From: an uncultured Roseburia sp.
GTDB taxonomy: Bacteria; Bacillota; Clostridia; Lachnospirales; Lachnospiraceae
NCBI GenBank assembly: GCA_947062675.1
Contig: CAMSQM010000022.1
Coordinates: 1-48,829, forward strand
DNA length: 48,829 bases
Direction of reading: 5' to 3'
Shown: positions 35,527-44,882 of the stretch, one piece after another
How the letters are laid out: each line of letters begins with the position of its first letter
How positions within the stretch are numbered: the stretch's first letter is position 1
Notes under the pieces: model-generated
Seen by the model: only the letters and a program-made list of their open reading frames with translations
Database searches by the model: none
What the model was told of the DNA's origin: nothing
Translations under genes and position numbers: made by a program

Positions 35527-37536
35527 TCAGCACTCCTGCGGCAGACCGGTTTCCAGCACTTTATATACCCTGAGAATCTCTCCGACACTCCACGCCTGCG
35601 CAAAACAGCCGCGCGAAAAAGAGGGATTTTCCCCATCGTAAATCTCCGGCAACTGCGCGATACAGCCCTCCCGCATCGCGCTCTCCAGAACCTGCAGGTC
35701 CTCCCGGACCTTCCCTGCGGCCTCCCCGCTTCCCCCGTGCACTTTCAGATACGCCAGATAATACGCTCCGAGCGGATACACCCACACAGTCCCCTGATGA
35801 TAAGCCATGTCGCGCTCATACATGCTGCCTCCGTACCTGGGATGAAATTCCGGATCATCCTGCGCCAGCGTCCTGAGCCCGTATGGCGTATACAGTTTTT
35901 CATAGACGGCGTCCACGATGCGCCGCTCCTTTTCCTTATCCAGGATGGAAAACGGCATTGATACCGCCAGAATCTGATTGCACCGCATCTGCACATCCGC
36001 AGGCGTGCCTGAGATCACATCTTTCAGATACCCCTTTTCCTCCATCCAGAACTGCTCCGCGAAAGACTTTTTCGCCTGCTCCGCAAGCGCTGCATAATCC
36101 GCGGCGCTTCTCCTTATAGCGCACCGCTTTCCTTTCGTCCCTCCGCCGTCCCCCTCCGACGCCCCGTGTTCCGCGATACGCTGAAAGCGTTCCATAATCC
36201 GCAGCGCATTATACCAGTACGCATTAATCTCCACCGGTTTGCCGTGGCGCGGCGTCGGCAGAATGTCACCGGCCCTGACGTCCATCCAGGTCACCTGCGC
36301 CAGCCCCTCGCCGGCCATAATCAGACCGTCCGGATCCATATGGATTCCATACGCCGTTCCGCGGATATAGGCATCGACGATGCGCTCCATCACAGGATAC
36401 ATCTCCCGGACAAACATTTCATTCCCCGTCGCCTCATAATACAGCCAGACACAGTTGAGAAACAAAAGCGCCGCGTCCGCCGTATTATACTGCGGTTCGC
36501 TGCCGCCTTCCGGAAACAGATTCGGCATCAGGCCGTCCCGCTCGTATTCCGCAAATGTGCGCAGAATACTCTCCGCCACACCGTACCTTCCCGTGGCGAT
36601 GCAAAGCCCCGGCAGCGCCACCATGGTATCCCTCCCCCAGTCCTCAAAAAAGGGATATCCCGCCAGTACCGTATATCCCCCCGTGGATTCTCTTCTGGCG
36701 ATAAACTGATCCGCGCTCTCTGAGAGCATCCTCGCAGCGGGTGCCCGAAACCCGGCCTCCTCCGCCAGTCTGCGGCGGTGATCCTTTATTCCGGCAAACA
36801 GCATATCCGCCGTCTCCCGCGACGGCTCCGTCTCATAAATGATCTCCAGTGTCCCGGTCTCCCCGGCCCCTGTCCGGCATACAATCATGTGATCAGTCCA
36901 TGCCAGCCCCTCCGCGCTCCTGCCGTCACGGGCGTCATAGCGGTAGGCATAGCGCTCTGTTTCCTCCGGCATGTCCACAACCTCTCCGTCCGTCCTGAAA
37001 TACAGTGTCAGTCCGTTTGCGGACAATCTGCCGCTCTCTCTGGCAAAACGCTGTGTTTCCTCCGGCGATACTCCTTTGCGGGTAAACTGAAAAAACGGCG
37101 TGACAAGCAGTCTGCACGCCTCTCTCCCCCTGTTAACGATCTGATAGCGGAGTGCCAGGCAATTCCGCCCCCGGGCCAGCCCCATCTCTTTGCGAACCTC
37201 AGCACCGCCGGCCTGATACTGCCACACCGGAGTATCTTCATAAGAAAAACAGGAAAGATACCTGTATCCCTCTTCCCTGTTTCCATCCGCAAATTCCTGA
37301 CACGACAGCACGGTCCTCCCCGATTCCGTCTCCACACACTCTTTCAGGCGGTGCACCAGATTAAAACGGTGATTCGGCGCTTTCGTGCAGGCCATCAGCA
37401 CCGCATGATCAATGCGCGACACCGCCCCCGTCATCGTCAGGGAAGAAAATCCGCCCAGCCCGTTCGTCATCAGAAAGCAGTTTTCCAGCCCCCGCTCCAT
37501 CGTGCTCCAGTCATGTTTTCCGTATATCCATCTCAT
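35527..37536 (-). CDS. Glycogen debranching enzyme-type amylo-alpha-1,6-glucosidase (GH133)
   Basis: A 669-residue protein with an N-terminal GDE-N-like beta domain (LMTNGLGGFSSLTMTGAVSR; ~1-260) and a C-terminal (alpha/alpha)6 GDE-C domain (~280-669) with the family segment YPFFEDWGRDTMVALPGLC and later MDVRAGDILPTPRHGKPVEI. It is expected to hydrolyse alpha-1,6-linked glucose at branch stubs of glycogen or limit dextrins in the cytoplasm. It starts 28 bp after the pullulanase stop, with an AGGGAGAATG-type site before the ATG. Paired with type I pullulanase it gives two different debranching activities in one operon. Confidence 0.93.
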   Translation of the reverse strand: MRWIYGKHDWSTMERGLENCFLMTNGLGGFSSLTMTGAVSRIDHAVLMACTKAPNHRFNLVHRLKECVETESGRTVLSCQEFADGNREEGYRYLSCFSYEDTPVWQYQAGGAEVRKEMGLARGRNCLALRYQIVNRGREACRLLVTPFFQFTRKGVSPEETQRFARESGRLSANGLTLYFRTDGEVVDMPEETERYAYRYDARDGRSAEGLAWTDHMIVCRTGAGETGTLEIIYETEPSRETADMLFAGIKDHRRRLAEEAGFRAPAARMLSESADQFIARRESTGGYTVLAGYPFFEDWGRDTMVALPGLCIATGRYGVAESILRTFAEYERDGLMPNLFPEGGSEPQYNTADAALLFLNCVWLYYEATGNEMFVREMYPVMERIVDAYIRGTAYGIHMDPDGLIMAGEGLAQVTWMDVRAGDILPTPRHGKPVEINAYWYNALRIMERFQRIAEHGASEGDGGGTKGKRCAIRRSAADYAALAEQAKKSFAEQFWMEEKGYLKDVISGTPADVQMRCNQILAVSMPFSILDKEKERRIVDAVYEKLYTPYGLRTLAQDDPEFHPRYGGSMYERDMAYHQGTVWVYPLGAYYLAYLKVHGGSGEAAGKVREDLQVLESAMREGCIAQLPEIYDGENPSFSRGCFAQAWSVGEILRVYKVLETGLPQEC

Positions 37537-37564
37537 ACCACATTCTCCCTGTTTCTTCTATATA

Positions 37565-39604
37565 TTATAGCATTACAGACGGTGCCGGGACCTGCCCCAG
37601 CACCAGCGCGCTGACCGGCGGCACACATAACTCCCCCTTCACCTGCCGTGGAGCTTTCCACAGAAAGCTGCTCCGGAAGTCCACCAGCACCTCCCAGCGG
37701 CCTTCCGGCACACACACCGCAATCCCCTGAGGCCTGCTGTTGTATATTATGTACAGTTTTCTCCAGCGCGATGGATACTCTCCACTGTTGTCCACAAAAA
37801 ATCCAACCGTCCGGTCCGTCCCCCAGGCGCCGGAAATCCGCTTCCATGCCCGGCTGGTTTTATCACACAGACCGGGAAGCTGTTTGCGCAGAGCAATCAG
37901 CCCCTGATAATACTTTACAAGCTCACGCTGTTTCCACGCCCGCGTCCAGTCCAGCCGGTTCAGCTCCACAGGAGCGTTGTAGGAATCGCAAAGTCCCTCC
38001 TTTGTGCGGGCAAATTCCTCGCCGGAGAGAAGAAAAATCCGGCCCTGACAGGTCATATACACGGCAGCCGCAAGCCTGTTTGCCTGCATCCGCCATTCCC
38101 CGCCCGTAAACTCCCCCGTACCGGATAAAAACACATTCTTCCCCTCTCCCGCCGGTCCGGCGGAATCTGCGTCCGCGCACACCCGACGGTCCGGCGGAAT
38201 TGTCTCCGCGAGCTTATCCCACAGCGTCTGATTATCGTGAGCGGAGACATACGTCAGAATCTGCGCCGGGGATTTCACGACAGCCCCTTTATCACCGCAC
38301 CACGCGCGCACGCCATTCAGCAGCCTGCCCGCAAGCCCCTCCGCCCCGCTGACAAATCCCGGCTCTTTCTTTTCGAACACCGAACCTTTGATGGCATCCC
38401 TGGTATCGTCGCAGAACATGCCGATTTTTTCATCCAGCATTCCGAAATTTTCTTTCAGGGCTCCCTTTGCACCATTTTCCATCGCAGTTGCGCCGGCAGC
38501 CCAGGGCTCCCCGTAGACGAGTTTCTCGCCGGGCCCGAACTCCGCATCCAGTGCCGCCTGAATCCGGTTCATCAGATCTGTTGTCAAAAGTCCCATCAGG
38601 TCGAACCGGAAGCCGTCCATATGATATTCCCGCGCCCAGTAGAGCACGGAATCGAGAATATAATCCGCGCACATCGGGCGCTCACACGCCACATCATTTC
38701 CACAGCCCGAGCCGTCCGAAGGGGCGCCGGAATCCTCCAGGCGGTAATAATACCACGGTACCGTCCGCTGAAACCAGGAATCAAGCGAGTAAGTATGATT
38801 ATAAACCACATCCATAATCACCCGGAATCCCTGGCGGTGGAGGGACTGTATCATTTCCCTGAGTTCCCGGATCCGCACCTCCCCGTGAAATGCATCCGTC
38901 GAATAGGAGCCCTCCGGCACATTGTAGTTGAGCGGATCGTAACCCCAGTTGAAACCGTCCCGCGGACCGGCCTCATCCACCGAGCCGAAATCATACACCG
39001 GCATCAGCTGCAGATGCGTCACCCCCAGCTCCCGCAGATAAGCGCAGCCTGTGACATGCTCCCCGTCCCCCGCCAGCGTCGTGTCCTCACACAAAAATGC
39101 CAGGTAAGTCCCGCGGTACGCCTCCGGAAATCCGCCGTTTTCATCCCAGGAGAATTCCTTCACATGCAGCTCGTAGATCACACTCTCCGCGGGCTGCTCC
39201 GGCGCGCGGTCCGCATCCCATCCCTCAGGCTCCGTCCGCGCCAGATCGACCACCATGCTCCGGCGCCCGTTGACCCCGCAGGCTTTCGCACAGGGGTCGG
39301 CGGAACGCACCGCCTCCCCCTCGATTATAAGCCTGTAATCATAATAGACCCCGTGCAGCGGCTCTTCTGTCTCCCAGGACCAGACCCCCCTCTCCCGCCT
39401 CTGCATCCGTATTTTCCGATATACCGGACTGCAGTCCCCGTCCCGGTAGAGACAGAGCGTCACCGCCTCCGCGACAGGGCTCCAGAGCAAAAACCGCGTC
39501 CCGGCCGCAGAGCAGCAGGCCCCCAGATCATGCCCTTCATACCGGTATTTTTCGTGAAATCCCGGCTGCAAATACAGCTCTTTCCATTCTGCTGCCGTCC
39601 TCAT
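37565..39604 (-). CDS. pulA: Type I pullulanase (GH13)
   Basis: A 679-residue intracellular-type pullulanase without signal peptide. An N-terminal CBM48-like domain (FLLWSPVAEAVTLCLY) precedes the catalytic barrel with the pullulanase signature FNWGYDPLNYN and GH13 regions: VIMDVVYNHT, nucleophile Asp in MDGFRFDLMG, acid Glu in LVYGEPW, and Asp in YVSAHDNQTLWD. It cleaves alpha-1,6 links in pullulan and branched dextrins. It lies 19 bp downstream of malG in the alpha-glucan operon, so it acts on imported branched maltodextrins. Confidence 0.95.
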   Translation of the reverse strand: MRTAAEWKELYLQPGFHEKYRYEGHDLGACCSAAGTRFLLWSPVAEAVTLCLYRDGDCSPVYRKIRMQRRERGVWSWETEEPLHGVYYDYRLIIEGEAVRSADPCAKACGVNGRRSMVVDLARTEPEGWDADRAPEQPAESVIYELHVKEFSWDENGGFPEAYRGTYLAFLCEDTTLAGDGEHVTGCAYLRELGVTHLQLMPVYDFGSVDEAGPRDGFNWGYDPLNYNVPEGSYSTDAFHGEVRIRELREMIQSLHRQGFRVIMDVVYNHTYSLDSWFQRTVPWYYYRLEDSGAPSDGSGCGNDVACERPMCADYILDSVLYWAREYHMDGFRFDLMGLLTTDLMNRIQAALDAEFGPGEKLVYGEPWAAGATAMENGAKGALKENFGMLDEKIGMFCDDTRDAIKGSVFEKKEPGFVSGAEGLAGRLLNGVRAWCGDKGAVVKSPAQILTYVSAHDNQTLWDKLAETIPPDRRVCADADSAGPAGEGKNVFLSGTGEFTGGEWRMQANRLAAAVYMTCQGRIFLLSGEEFARTKEGLCDSYNAPVELNRLDWTRAWKQRELVKYYQGLIALRKQLPGLCDKTSRAWKRISGAWGTDRTVGFFVDNSGEYPSRWRKLYIIYNSRPQGIAVCVPEGRWEVLVDFRSSFLWKAPRQVKGELCVPPVSALVLGQVPAPSVML

Positions 39605-39623
39605 CGTTCCTCCCGCGTTTTCT

Positions 39624-40496
39624 CTATCCTTTCACCGCGCCGGAAATTCCATCCACATAATAGCGCTGCATAAACATAAACAGCGCCGCAATCGGAATGG
39701 ATACCAGCACCGCGCCCGCCGCAAAGCAGGTATACCAGCTGTCAATATATTCTTTTTCCAGCATCCTCCACAGGCCGATGGCCACCGTATAATAATCGGC
39801 GTTTGCGCGGCAGATGACTTTCGCGAAAATAAAATCAACCCACGGCCCGATAAATGCGGTCAGAACAGTGTAAACGATCACCGGCTTACTGAGCGGCAGA
39901 GTCATTTTCCAGAAAATCTGCCATCTGGTACAGCCGTCGAGCAGCGCGGCCTCGTCGATGGCAACCGGAATAGTATCAAAAAAGCCTTTCGCAATCTGAA
40001 ATCCCAGGCCCGCACCGCCGGAATAGCAGAGGATCAGCGCCAGACGGATGAGACCGCCCTCCGAGAGCCCGAGCGCTTTTAATATGAAGTAAACCGCTAC
40101 CATGGACATAAATCCCGGAAACAGCCCAAGGATCATGGCCATATTCATATACGGCTTTCTCATCTTAAAGCGCAGTCTGGAAAGACAGTAAGAGACAGTC
40201 AGCACATAAAAAGTGGACAGAATGCAGGAGCAGACCGCGATAAACAGCGTATTCCCGAACATTTTCGGAAAATTTAAAATCGTCGTGTCCGTAAACAGCC
40301 TGACATAATTGTTAATTGTATATCCCTGCGGCAGAAATGTCGAGACATAAGACCCCTTTTCCGCCCGGAAACTCGTCAGCACCACCCACACAATCGGAAA
40401 TACCCAGATAAATGCGAGCACTGCGAGCACAATATGCACTATCGTATCGTTGATCATCCGCGCCCGTTTTGCGGATCTGTGTTTTGTACCTTCCAT
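39624..40496 (-). CDS. malG: Maltodextrin ABC transporter permease MalG
   Basis: A 290-residue inner-membrane permease with about six helices and the ATPase-docking EAA loop (AIDEAALLDGCTRWQIFWKM TLP). The order of genes and the similarity to MalG-type permeases point to maltose/maltodextrin uptake. The start is the ATG at 40496, with GAGGAGGG upstream; it is one base after the malF stop (TAGgATG), so the two are coupled. No ATPase gene is present in the operon; a shared MsmX/MalK-type ATPase encoded elsewhere is expected. Confidence 0.92.
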   Translation of the reverse strand: MEGTKHRSAKRARMINDTIVHIVLAVLAFIWVFPIVWVVLTSFRAEKGSYVSTFLPQGYTINNYVRLFTDTTILNFPKMFGNTLFIAVCSCILSTFYVLTVSYCLSRLRFKMRKPYMNMAMILGLFPGFMSMVAVYFILKALGLSEGGLIRLALILCYSGGAGLGFQIAKGFFDTIPVAIDEAALLDGCTRWQIFWKMTLPLSKPVIVYTVLTAFIGPWVDFIFAKVICRANADYYTVAIGLWRMLEKEYIDSWYTCFAAGAVLVSIPIAALFMFMQRYYVDGISGAVKG

Positions 40497-40497
40497 C

Positions 40498-41877
40498 CTA
40501 GAAACCCTCCTCATCTTTATAAGATTTACTGTTCTGGTATGTAAACAGCGCGCCGACTGCCAGAATGACAAATGTCAGAATACCGATCACGGCTCCGATA
40601 TTGTAATACTGTTTGTCGATCGTCAGTTTGTACAGCCATGTCACCAGCAGATCCGTACTTCCCGCCGTGGACGACAGATCCGTCACGGGATCGCCCCCCG
40701 ACAGAAGATAAATAATATTAAAATTATTTACGTTTCCCGTAAAAGTCGCAATCAGATACGGCGTCGTGATAAACAGCATATACGGCAGCGTAATCTTAAA
40801 AAACACCTGCACAGCGTTCGCCCCGTCCACCTTTGCCGCCTCATAAAGCTCCGCCGGAATATTCTGGAGCACACCCGTGAGCTGTAAGAGCGTATAGGGC
40901 ACGCCGACCCAGATATTGATCACAATCACCGTCACCCTGGCTCACGTCGGATCCGTAAAAAATGGCAGCGAACTGTCAGCCCCGATCCAGCCCAGACTGC
41001 GGAAAAGAACATTCACCGCACCGTTTGGCTGAAGCATCGTCCGCATGATCAGAAGCGAGACAAACGACGGAACCGCGCAGGAAAGCACAAAACAGAACCT
41101 CCAGAATCCCTTCGCCTTCGTGCCTTTGCGGTTGATCGCAATCGCAAGAATCATTCCAAAAATATAGTTTGTGAACGTCGCAAAAAACGCCCAGATAATC
41201 GTCCACGCCAGCACAGACCAGAACGTGCTTCCCAGGATACTGTCCGAGTCGGACAGCGCCGCAAAATTGGCAAACCCGACCCAGTCAAACAGAACCAGAT
41301 GATTGTCAATCCTGCTGTAATTGGTAAACGCCATACAGATCATAAAAATCAGCGGAAGCACTGTCAGGCCGAAAATAAATACCAGAGACGGCGTCATCAG
41401 CAGTTTCTGGACATTCTCATGGAGAAGGGTCTTTAGATCCTCCCGGAATGTTTTCACATGCTTTCCCGCCTTATCCAGGCACTCTGCCTGATATGCGCTC
41501 TTTAACGCCCCGCTCCACGCGCAGGCCATCAGCACGGTCAGCAGAATCGTCGCGACACCGTACAGCAGGATCAGCACGGAATTGTCCCCCTGGACATACT
41601 CATAAATCTGGAGGGATTCATTCCAGATTTCCTGCTGCTCCCTGCTCCCCAGGGACGGCAGCATGGCGATACACTGAAACCCCGTCACAATCATAAACAG
41701 CAGATACGCCGCCTCAACAGCCAGAAATACCAGCCCCTTTGCAGGCTGTTTATGCACAATATTTCCAAATCCCATCACAAGCATGGAAAGCTTTGTCTCC
41801 GCTCCGCCCTCCGCAACCGCAGCCTTTACCGTGTAGGGAGTCGGAAAATCATTGATTCTTTTCTGAAAAAATCCCAT
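40498..41877 (-). pseudogene. malF: Maltodextrin permease MalF interrupted by an in-frame TGA
   Basis: Two open segments in the same frame, 41877-40942 (311 codons) and 40941-40498 (147 codons), are separated only by a TGA at 40942-40944. The text around it reads FFTDPT-stop-ARVTVIVINIWVG, and related permeases usually have Trp there (TGG), so one G-to-A change explains the stop. Read through, the product is a full MalF: an N-terminal extension with one or two helices, a cytoplasmic stretch, then the core helices and the EAA loop (YEAAKVDGANAVQVFFKI). The truncated product would lack the EAA loop and two helices and could not dock the ATPase. It may be a sequencing error, a true nonsense mutation, or read-through. 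All other operon genes are intact. Confidence 0.85.
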
Positions 41878-41950
41878 AACCTCTCACCTCATCCATTTTT
41901 CTATACTGTCATTTTTGCCTCCATGCCGAAGCGCTTTGCGCTGAGAACGC

Positions 41951-42066
41951 GGGCAGAAATTCAGATTCTGCCCTGCGATCAACAGAATTTGTGACGCTTT
42001 GGCACAAATTTTTGCCCTGACGGCACTCAGATGCCGGCATTCCAATGCCATCACTCAGATGCCGTC
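41951..42066 (-). promoter_or_regulatory. Stacked hairpins between the binding-protein gene and malF
   Basis: The 177-bp spacer holds three inverted repeats: 41951-41973 (GGGCAGAA against TTCTGCCC), 41986-42010 (AATTTGTG against CACAAATT, 8 bp perfect), and 42019-42066 (outer GACGGCA against TGCCGTC, inner GGCAT against ATGCC, with the direct repeat CACTCAGATGCCG). None has a T-tract. The last one includes the binding-protein stop codon. Such structures typically protect the upstream message and keep the binding protein more abundant than the permeases. Confidence 0.75.
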
Positions 42067-43293
42067 ACTGTTCATCGCATCATTCATCGCCTGCGTCTGC
42101 TCTTTCGCATTTTCATGGGTCACTGTCTTATTGCGGATTCCTTTCCCCATATTTTCCACAGGAGTCCAGCAGTTTGACATCCTGCTCACGAACGGCTGGA
42201 GTATGGATGTATTATTAAATGTGTCATTCTGAGCCGCAACCAGAACGTCCGACGCAATCTCCGCGTCTTCCAGCAGCTGTGTATTACACGGCACCACATT
42301 CCGGAGCTCGTAGTGAAGTTTCTGCGCTTCCGCGGACCCGAGGTAAATTGCAAGCTGAATGGAAGCTACCATGTGATCGGACGTGGCGTTCACGCCGATC
42401 GCCTTGGAGCCCGCATAGGACATCATCTGTTTTTCCTCCCCGTTGAGCGTATAACACGGCAGGGAAGCCACTCCCATATTGTCCCCGAGAATTTCCTTAA
42501 TCCCAGCCGCGTCCCAGGAACCCGTAAACATGGCGCTGATACTCCCGTCGCGCAGACCTGCAATCCCCGATCCGTCCGCATCCACGACAAAATTCGGATT
42601 GGCAGCCAGATCCACCAGGTAATCCGTGACCGCCTCCGCCTTCTCCCCGGCAAAATCCACACCGGCCTCCTCCACCGTTCCATCCTCAAACAGGGTGCAG
42701 CCGTTTCCGACATAAAAAGCCGGCAGGTACCAGGAATTGGTGAGCGGAAACGATACGACGCCTTTATCCAGCATGGCGTCCAGACTCTTCACATCTTCCT
42801 CCGAAAAAACGCTCTTGTCATAGAACATATACCAGGTGTTTGTCGTGAACGGAATCCCGTAGAGGGAATCATCCTGCCGCAGGGAATCCGTGATCGCCTG
42901 CGAATTCATCTCCATCACCTGCTTCTCGTAAATTCCACCGAGCTTCGCCACCGCCTTCGCATCTGTCAGAACGGTAAGATTGTCATTCGCGTACATAAAT
43001 ACATCTGCGCTTGCATCCGGATCCTGGGAAACCGTCGACGCCGCCGTCGCCTCGTCCGCCACGCCGTAGACAAAATGAATATCATACTCCGGATGTTCCT
43101 CCGCAAACGCTTCACAGCAGGTCTGCAGCCACTCGCCGCTGTCCTTCGACTGGTCCTCAGACGGCGCCCACACCATCAGGCGGATACTCTCCACCTCCCC
43201 GTCCTCCGGCACCGACTGCCTGACATCGCCGCAGCCGCTCATCGCGGTCATTCCCATAACCGCTGCCATCAGAATTGCCGACTTCTTCTTCAT
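42055..43293 (-). CDS. malE: Maltose/maltodextrin-binding lipoprotein
   Basis: A 412-residue solute-binding protein with a lipoprotein signal (lipobox MSGC, Cys near residue 21) and the MalE-like fold pattern (IRLMVWAPSED; SADVFMYANDNLTVL; LYGIPFTTNTWYMFYDKS). It should capture maltodextrins outside the cell and pass them to MalF/MalG. The ATG at 43293 is preferred over the adjacent GTG at 43296; AGAGGAG lies upstream. It is the first gene of the operon, divergent from the LacI regulator. It is a paralogue of the chemoreceptor-linked protein at 5746. Confidence 0.93.
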   Translation of the reverse strand: MKKKSAILMAAVMGMTAMSGCGDVRQSVPEDGEVESIRLMVWAPSEDQSKDSGEWLQTCCEAFAEEHPEYDIHFVYGVADEATAASTVSQDPDASADVFMYANDNLTVLTDAKAVAKLGGIYEKQVMEMNSQAITDSLRQDDSLYGIPFTTNTWYMFYDKSVFSEEDVKSLDAMLDKGVVSFPLTNSWYLPAFYVGNGCTLFEDGTVEEAGVDFAGEKAEAVTDYLVDLAANPNFVVDADGSGIAGLRDGSISAMFTGSWDAAGIKEILGDNMGVASLPCYTLNGEEKQMMSYAGSKAIGVNATSDHMVASIQLAIYLGSAEAQKLHYELRNVVPCNTQLLEDAEIASDVLVAAQNDTFNNTSILQPFVSRMSNCWTPVENMGKGIRNKTVTHENAKEQTQAMNDAMNSDGI

Positions 43294-43347
43294 CACTCCG
43301 CCACTCCTCTCTCTTTAAAAAGTTTCGTTTTGTTTCCGTATACTAAT

Positions 43348-43376
43348 TTTTTACATTATTTTTTCGTGGATGTCAA
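43348..43376 (-). promoter_or_regulatory. Promoter of the alpha-glucan operon with candidate operator
   Basis: On the minus strand TTGACA (43371-43376), a 17-bp spacer and TAAAAA (43348-43353). Just downstream, at 43322-43336, the strand reads GGAAACAAAACGAAAC, a run of GAAAC/AAAAC/GAAAC half-sites in the position expected for repressor binding. Assignment of this site to the divergent LacI regulator is inference. Confidence 0.7.
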
Positions 43377-43514
43377 TCATATTTTTCATATCTATAGATT
43401 TTTTTGTAATTATTACTCAGTTTTCTTTTAATATTTTTATGCATACTGCCCATATAATTTCTTCTGTCGTTTTTATTGCATTACAAAACTTTACTATACA
43501 AACAAAGATAATGA

Positions 43515-43543
43515 TTGATTTCTATGCATACTTTCGCTATAAT
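43515..43543 (+). promoter_or_regulatory. Promoter of the LacI regulator gene
   Basis: TTGATT (43515-43520), a 17-bp spacer and TATAAT (43538-43543). The resulting leader is about 155 bases long and contains a small CCGGAACCTTCCGG hairpin near 43608-43622 and a TTTCGT motif near 43627, which resembles the candidate operator. The rest of 43294-43705 is AT-rich and has no gene. Confidence 0.78.
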
Positions 43544-43705
43544 ATTCCATAAACAACTCTGTTACGAACCTTCCCGCTGTCTGCCGGAAGATAAAAATCA
43601 GGATTGTCCGGAACCTTCCGGCACTTGTTTCGTAAAGTACCGGAGATCAGGGATCACGGAACCGGTGCTCATTCACACATCCACAGTAAAGGAGGGGCTG
43701 CTTTT

Positions 43706-44722
43706 ATGGCTACCATGCAGGATATTGCCGATAAGCTGGGTGTATCCAGGGGAACCGTCTCAAAAGCTCTGAGCGGCGCACCCGACATCAGCGAAACTTT
43801 ACAAAAAAACATTCTGGAAACCGCCGTGGAGCTGGGATATACAAAGCTGCGCCGCCCCAGAGGCACCGAGCGGAAACTATGTATCCTCGCGGCAAACATC
43901 GACTACAAAGAACCTCACCAGTTCGGCCATGATATCATCCTTGGTTTCCGCCAGGCCGCAGAGCCTGCCGGATATACCGTGGAAATCATCGCCGCCACGG
44001 AAGAACTTCAGAAAAGCACTCCCTACGATATCTTTATGCTCCGGAACGCCTACCACGGGGCTTTCGTTCTCGGCTTTTCCCTGACCGAACCCTGGATGGA
44101 AGATTTCCATACCAGCCACACACCCACAGTCCTCTACGACAATTACATCCCCGCCAATCCGGCCATCGCTTATGTCGGCGTCGATAACGATGAGGGCATG
44201 GCGCTGGCTGTCTCCCATCTGCGCGGGCTCGGGCACGAAAACATCGGCTACCTTGGCGGCGCCCCCGGCTCTCACATCATGCAGGCCCGCTGCAGCGGTT
44301 TTTTTGCAGCGCTCTCCCAGGACGGCAGCACCCCGGATCCCGCCTGCGCCGGAACCTCCTACTACGTCACGGAATGCATTGAGACGCATCTTCCCCGCCT
44401 CCTGGCAATGGGCGTCACCGGCATTATCTGCAGCCATGACCTGATCGCAAATGCCGCGATGGTCCGGTGCCAGCAGGACGGCCTGCATGTGCCGCGCGAT
44501 ATCAGCATCATCGGTTTTGACGATCTGCCCATCTGCGCCCACACCTCCCCTCCGCTGACCACCATCCGGCAGGATCAGATCCAGCTCGGCAAAAGCGGAT
44601 ATTATGCGCTGGAAAGCCTGCAGGAGCAGATTCCGATCGGCATTCTGCTACTCCACGCACAGCTGATCCTGCGCGGATCAACGGCGGAAGCCACCCCCCG
44701 CATCCCCTGCGACGTTTTGTAG
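43706..44722 (+). CDS. LacI-family transcriptional regulator of the alpha-glucan operon
   Basis: A 338-residue LacI-family protein: an N-terminal helix-turn-helix (MQDIADKLGVSRGTVSKALSG), hinge region (ISETLQKNILETAVELGYTK) and a periplasmic-binding-protein-like sensor domain (VGVDNDEGMALAVSHLRGLG; ISIIGFDDLPICAHTSPPLT). It probably represses the divergent binding-protein/permease/pullulanase operon until a maltodextrin-type inducer binds. The ATG at 43706 has AAAGGAGG upstream; the frame is open 34 codons further 5' without a site. The C-terminus is about normal in length. Confidence 0.93.
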   Translation: MATMQDIADKLGVSRGTVSKALSGAPDISETLQKNILETAVELGYTKLRRPRGTERKLCILAANIDYKEPHQFGHDIILGFRQAAEPAGYTVEIIAATEELQKSTPYDIFMLRNAYHGAFVLGFSLTEPWMEDFHTSHTPTVLYDNYIPANPAIAYVGVDNDEGMALAVSHLRGLGHENIGYLGGAPGSHIMQARCSGFFAALSQDGSTPDPACAGTSYYVTECIETHLPRLLAMGVTGIICSHDLIANAAMVRCQQDGLHVPRDISIIGFDDLPICAHTSPPLTTIRQDQIQLGKSGYYALESLQEQIPIGILLLHAQLILRGSTAEATPRIPCDVL

Positions 44723-44751
44723 AGAACTTTGCATTTCAGGGCAAAAAAATA

Positions 44752-44783
44752 GCGCCGGGAACCTGTTTTCAGATTCCCGGCGC
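44752..44783 (-). terminator. Intrinsic terminator of the GNAT/methyltransferase operon
   Basis: GCGCCGGGAA and TTCCCGGCGC form a perfect 10-bp stem; on the minus strand it is followed by TATTTTTTT. It lies between the convergent LacI and GNAT genes; the plus strand lacks a T-tract. The rest of 44723-44882 shows nothing. Confidence 0.9.
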
Positions 44784-44882
44784 ATTCCGGTCAGTATCCG
44801 CCTGCCTGTCCTGCCGGCAGAAAATCCGGCGTATTTCATGAGCTCCTTACCGGAGCGCTGTACCTCCCCGTTCAGTGATGGC

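Noticed and set aside
38237-39673. 478-codon plus-strand ORF opposite the pullulanase gene
   Set aside because: It is a shadow of the strongly supported pulA frame, rich in Pro, His and Arg, and has no start signal.
40498-40935. Separate 145-codon permease gene downstream of MalF
   Set aside because: It is in the same frame as the upstream segment, directly after one TGA, and completes the MalF fold, so it is the second half of one interrupted gene.
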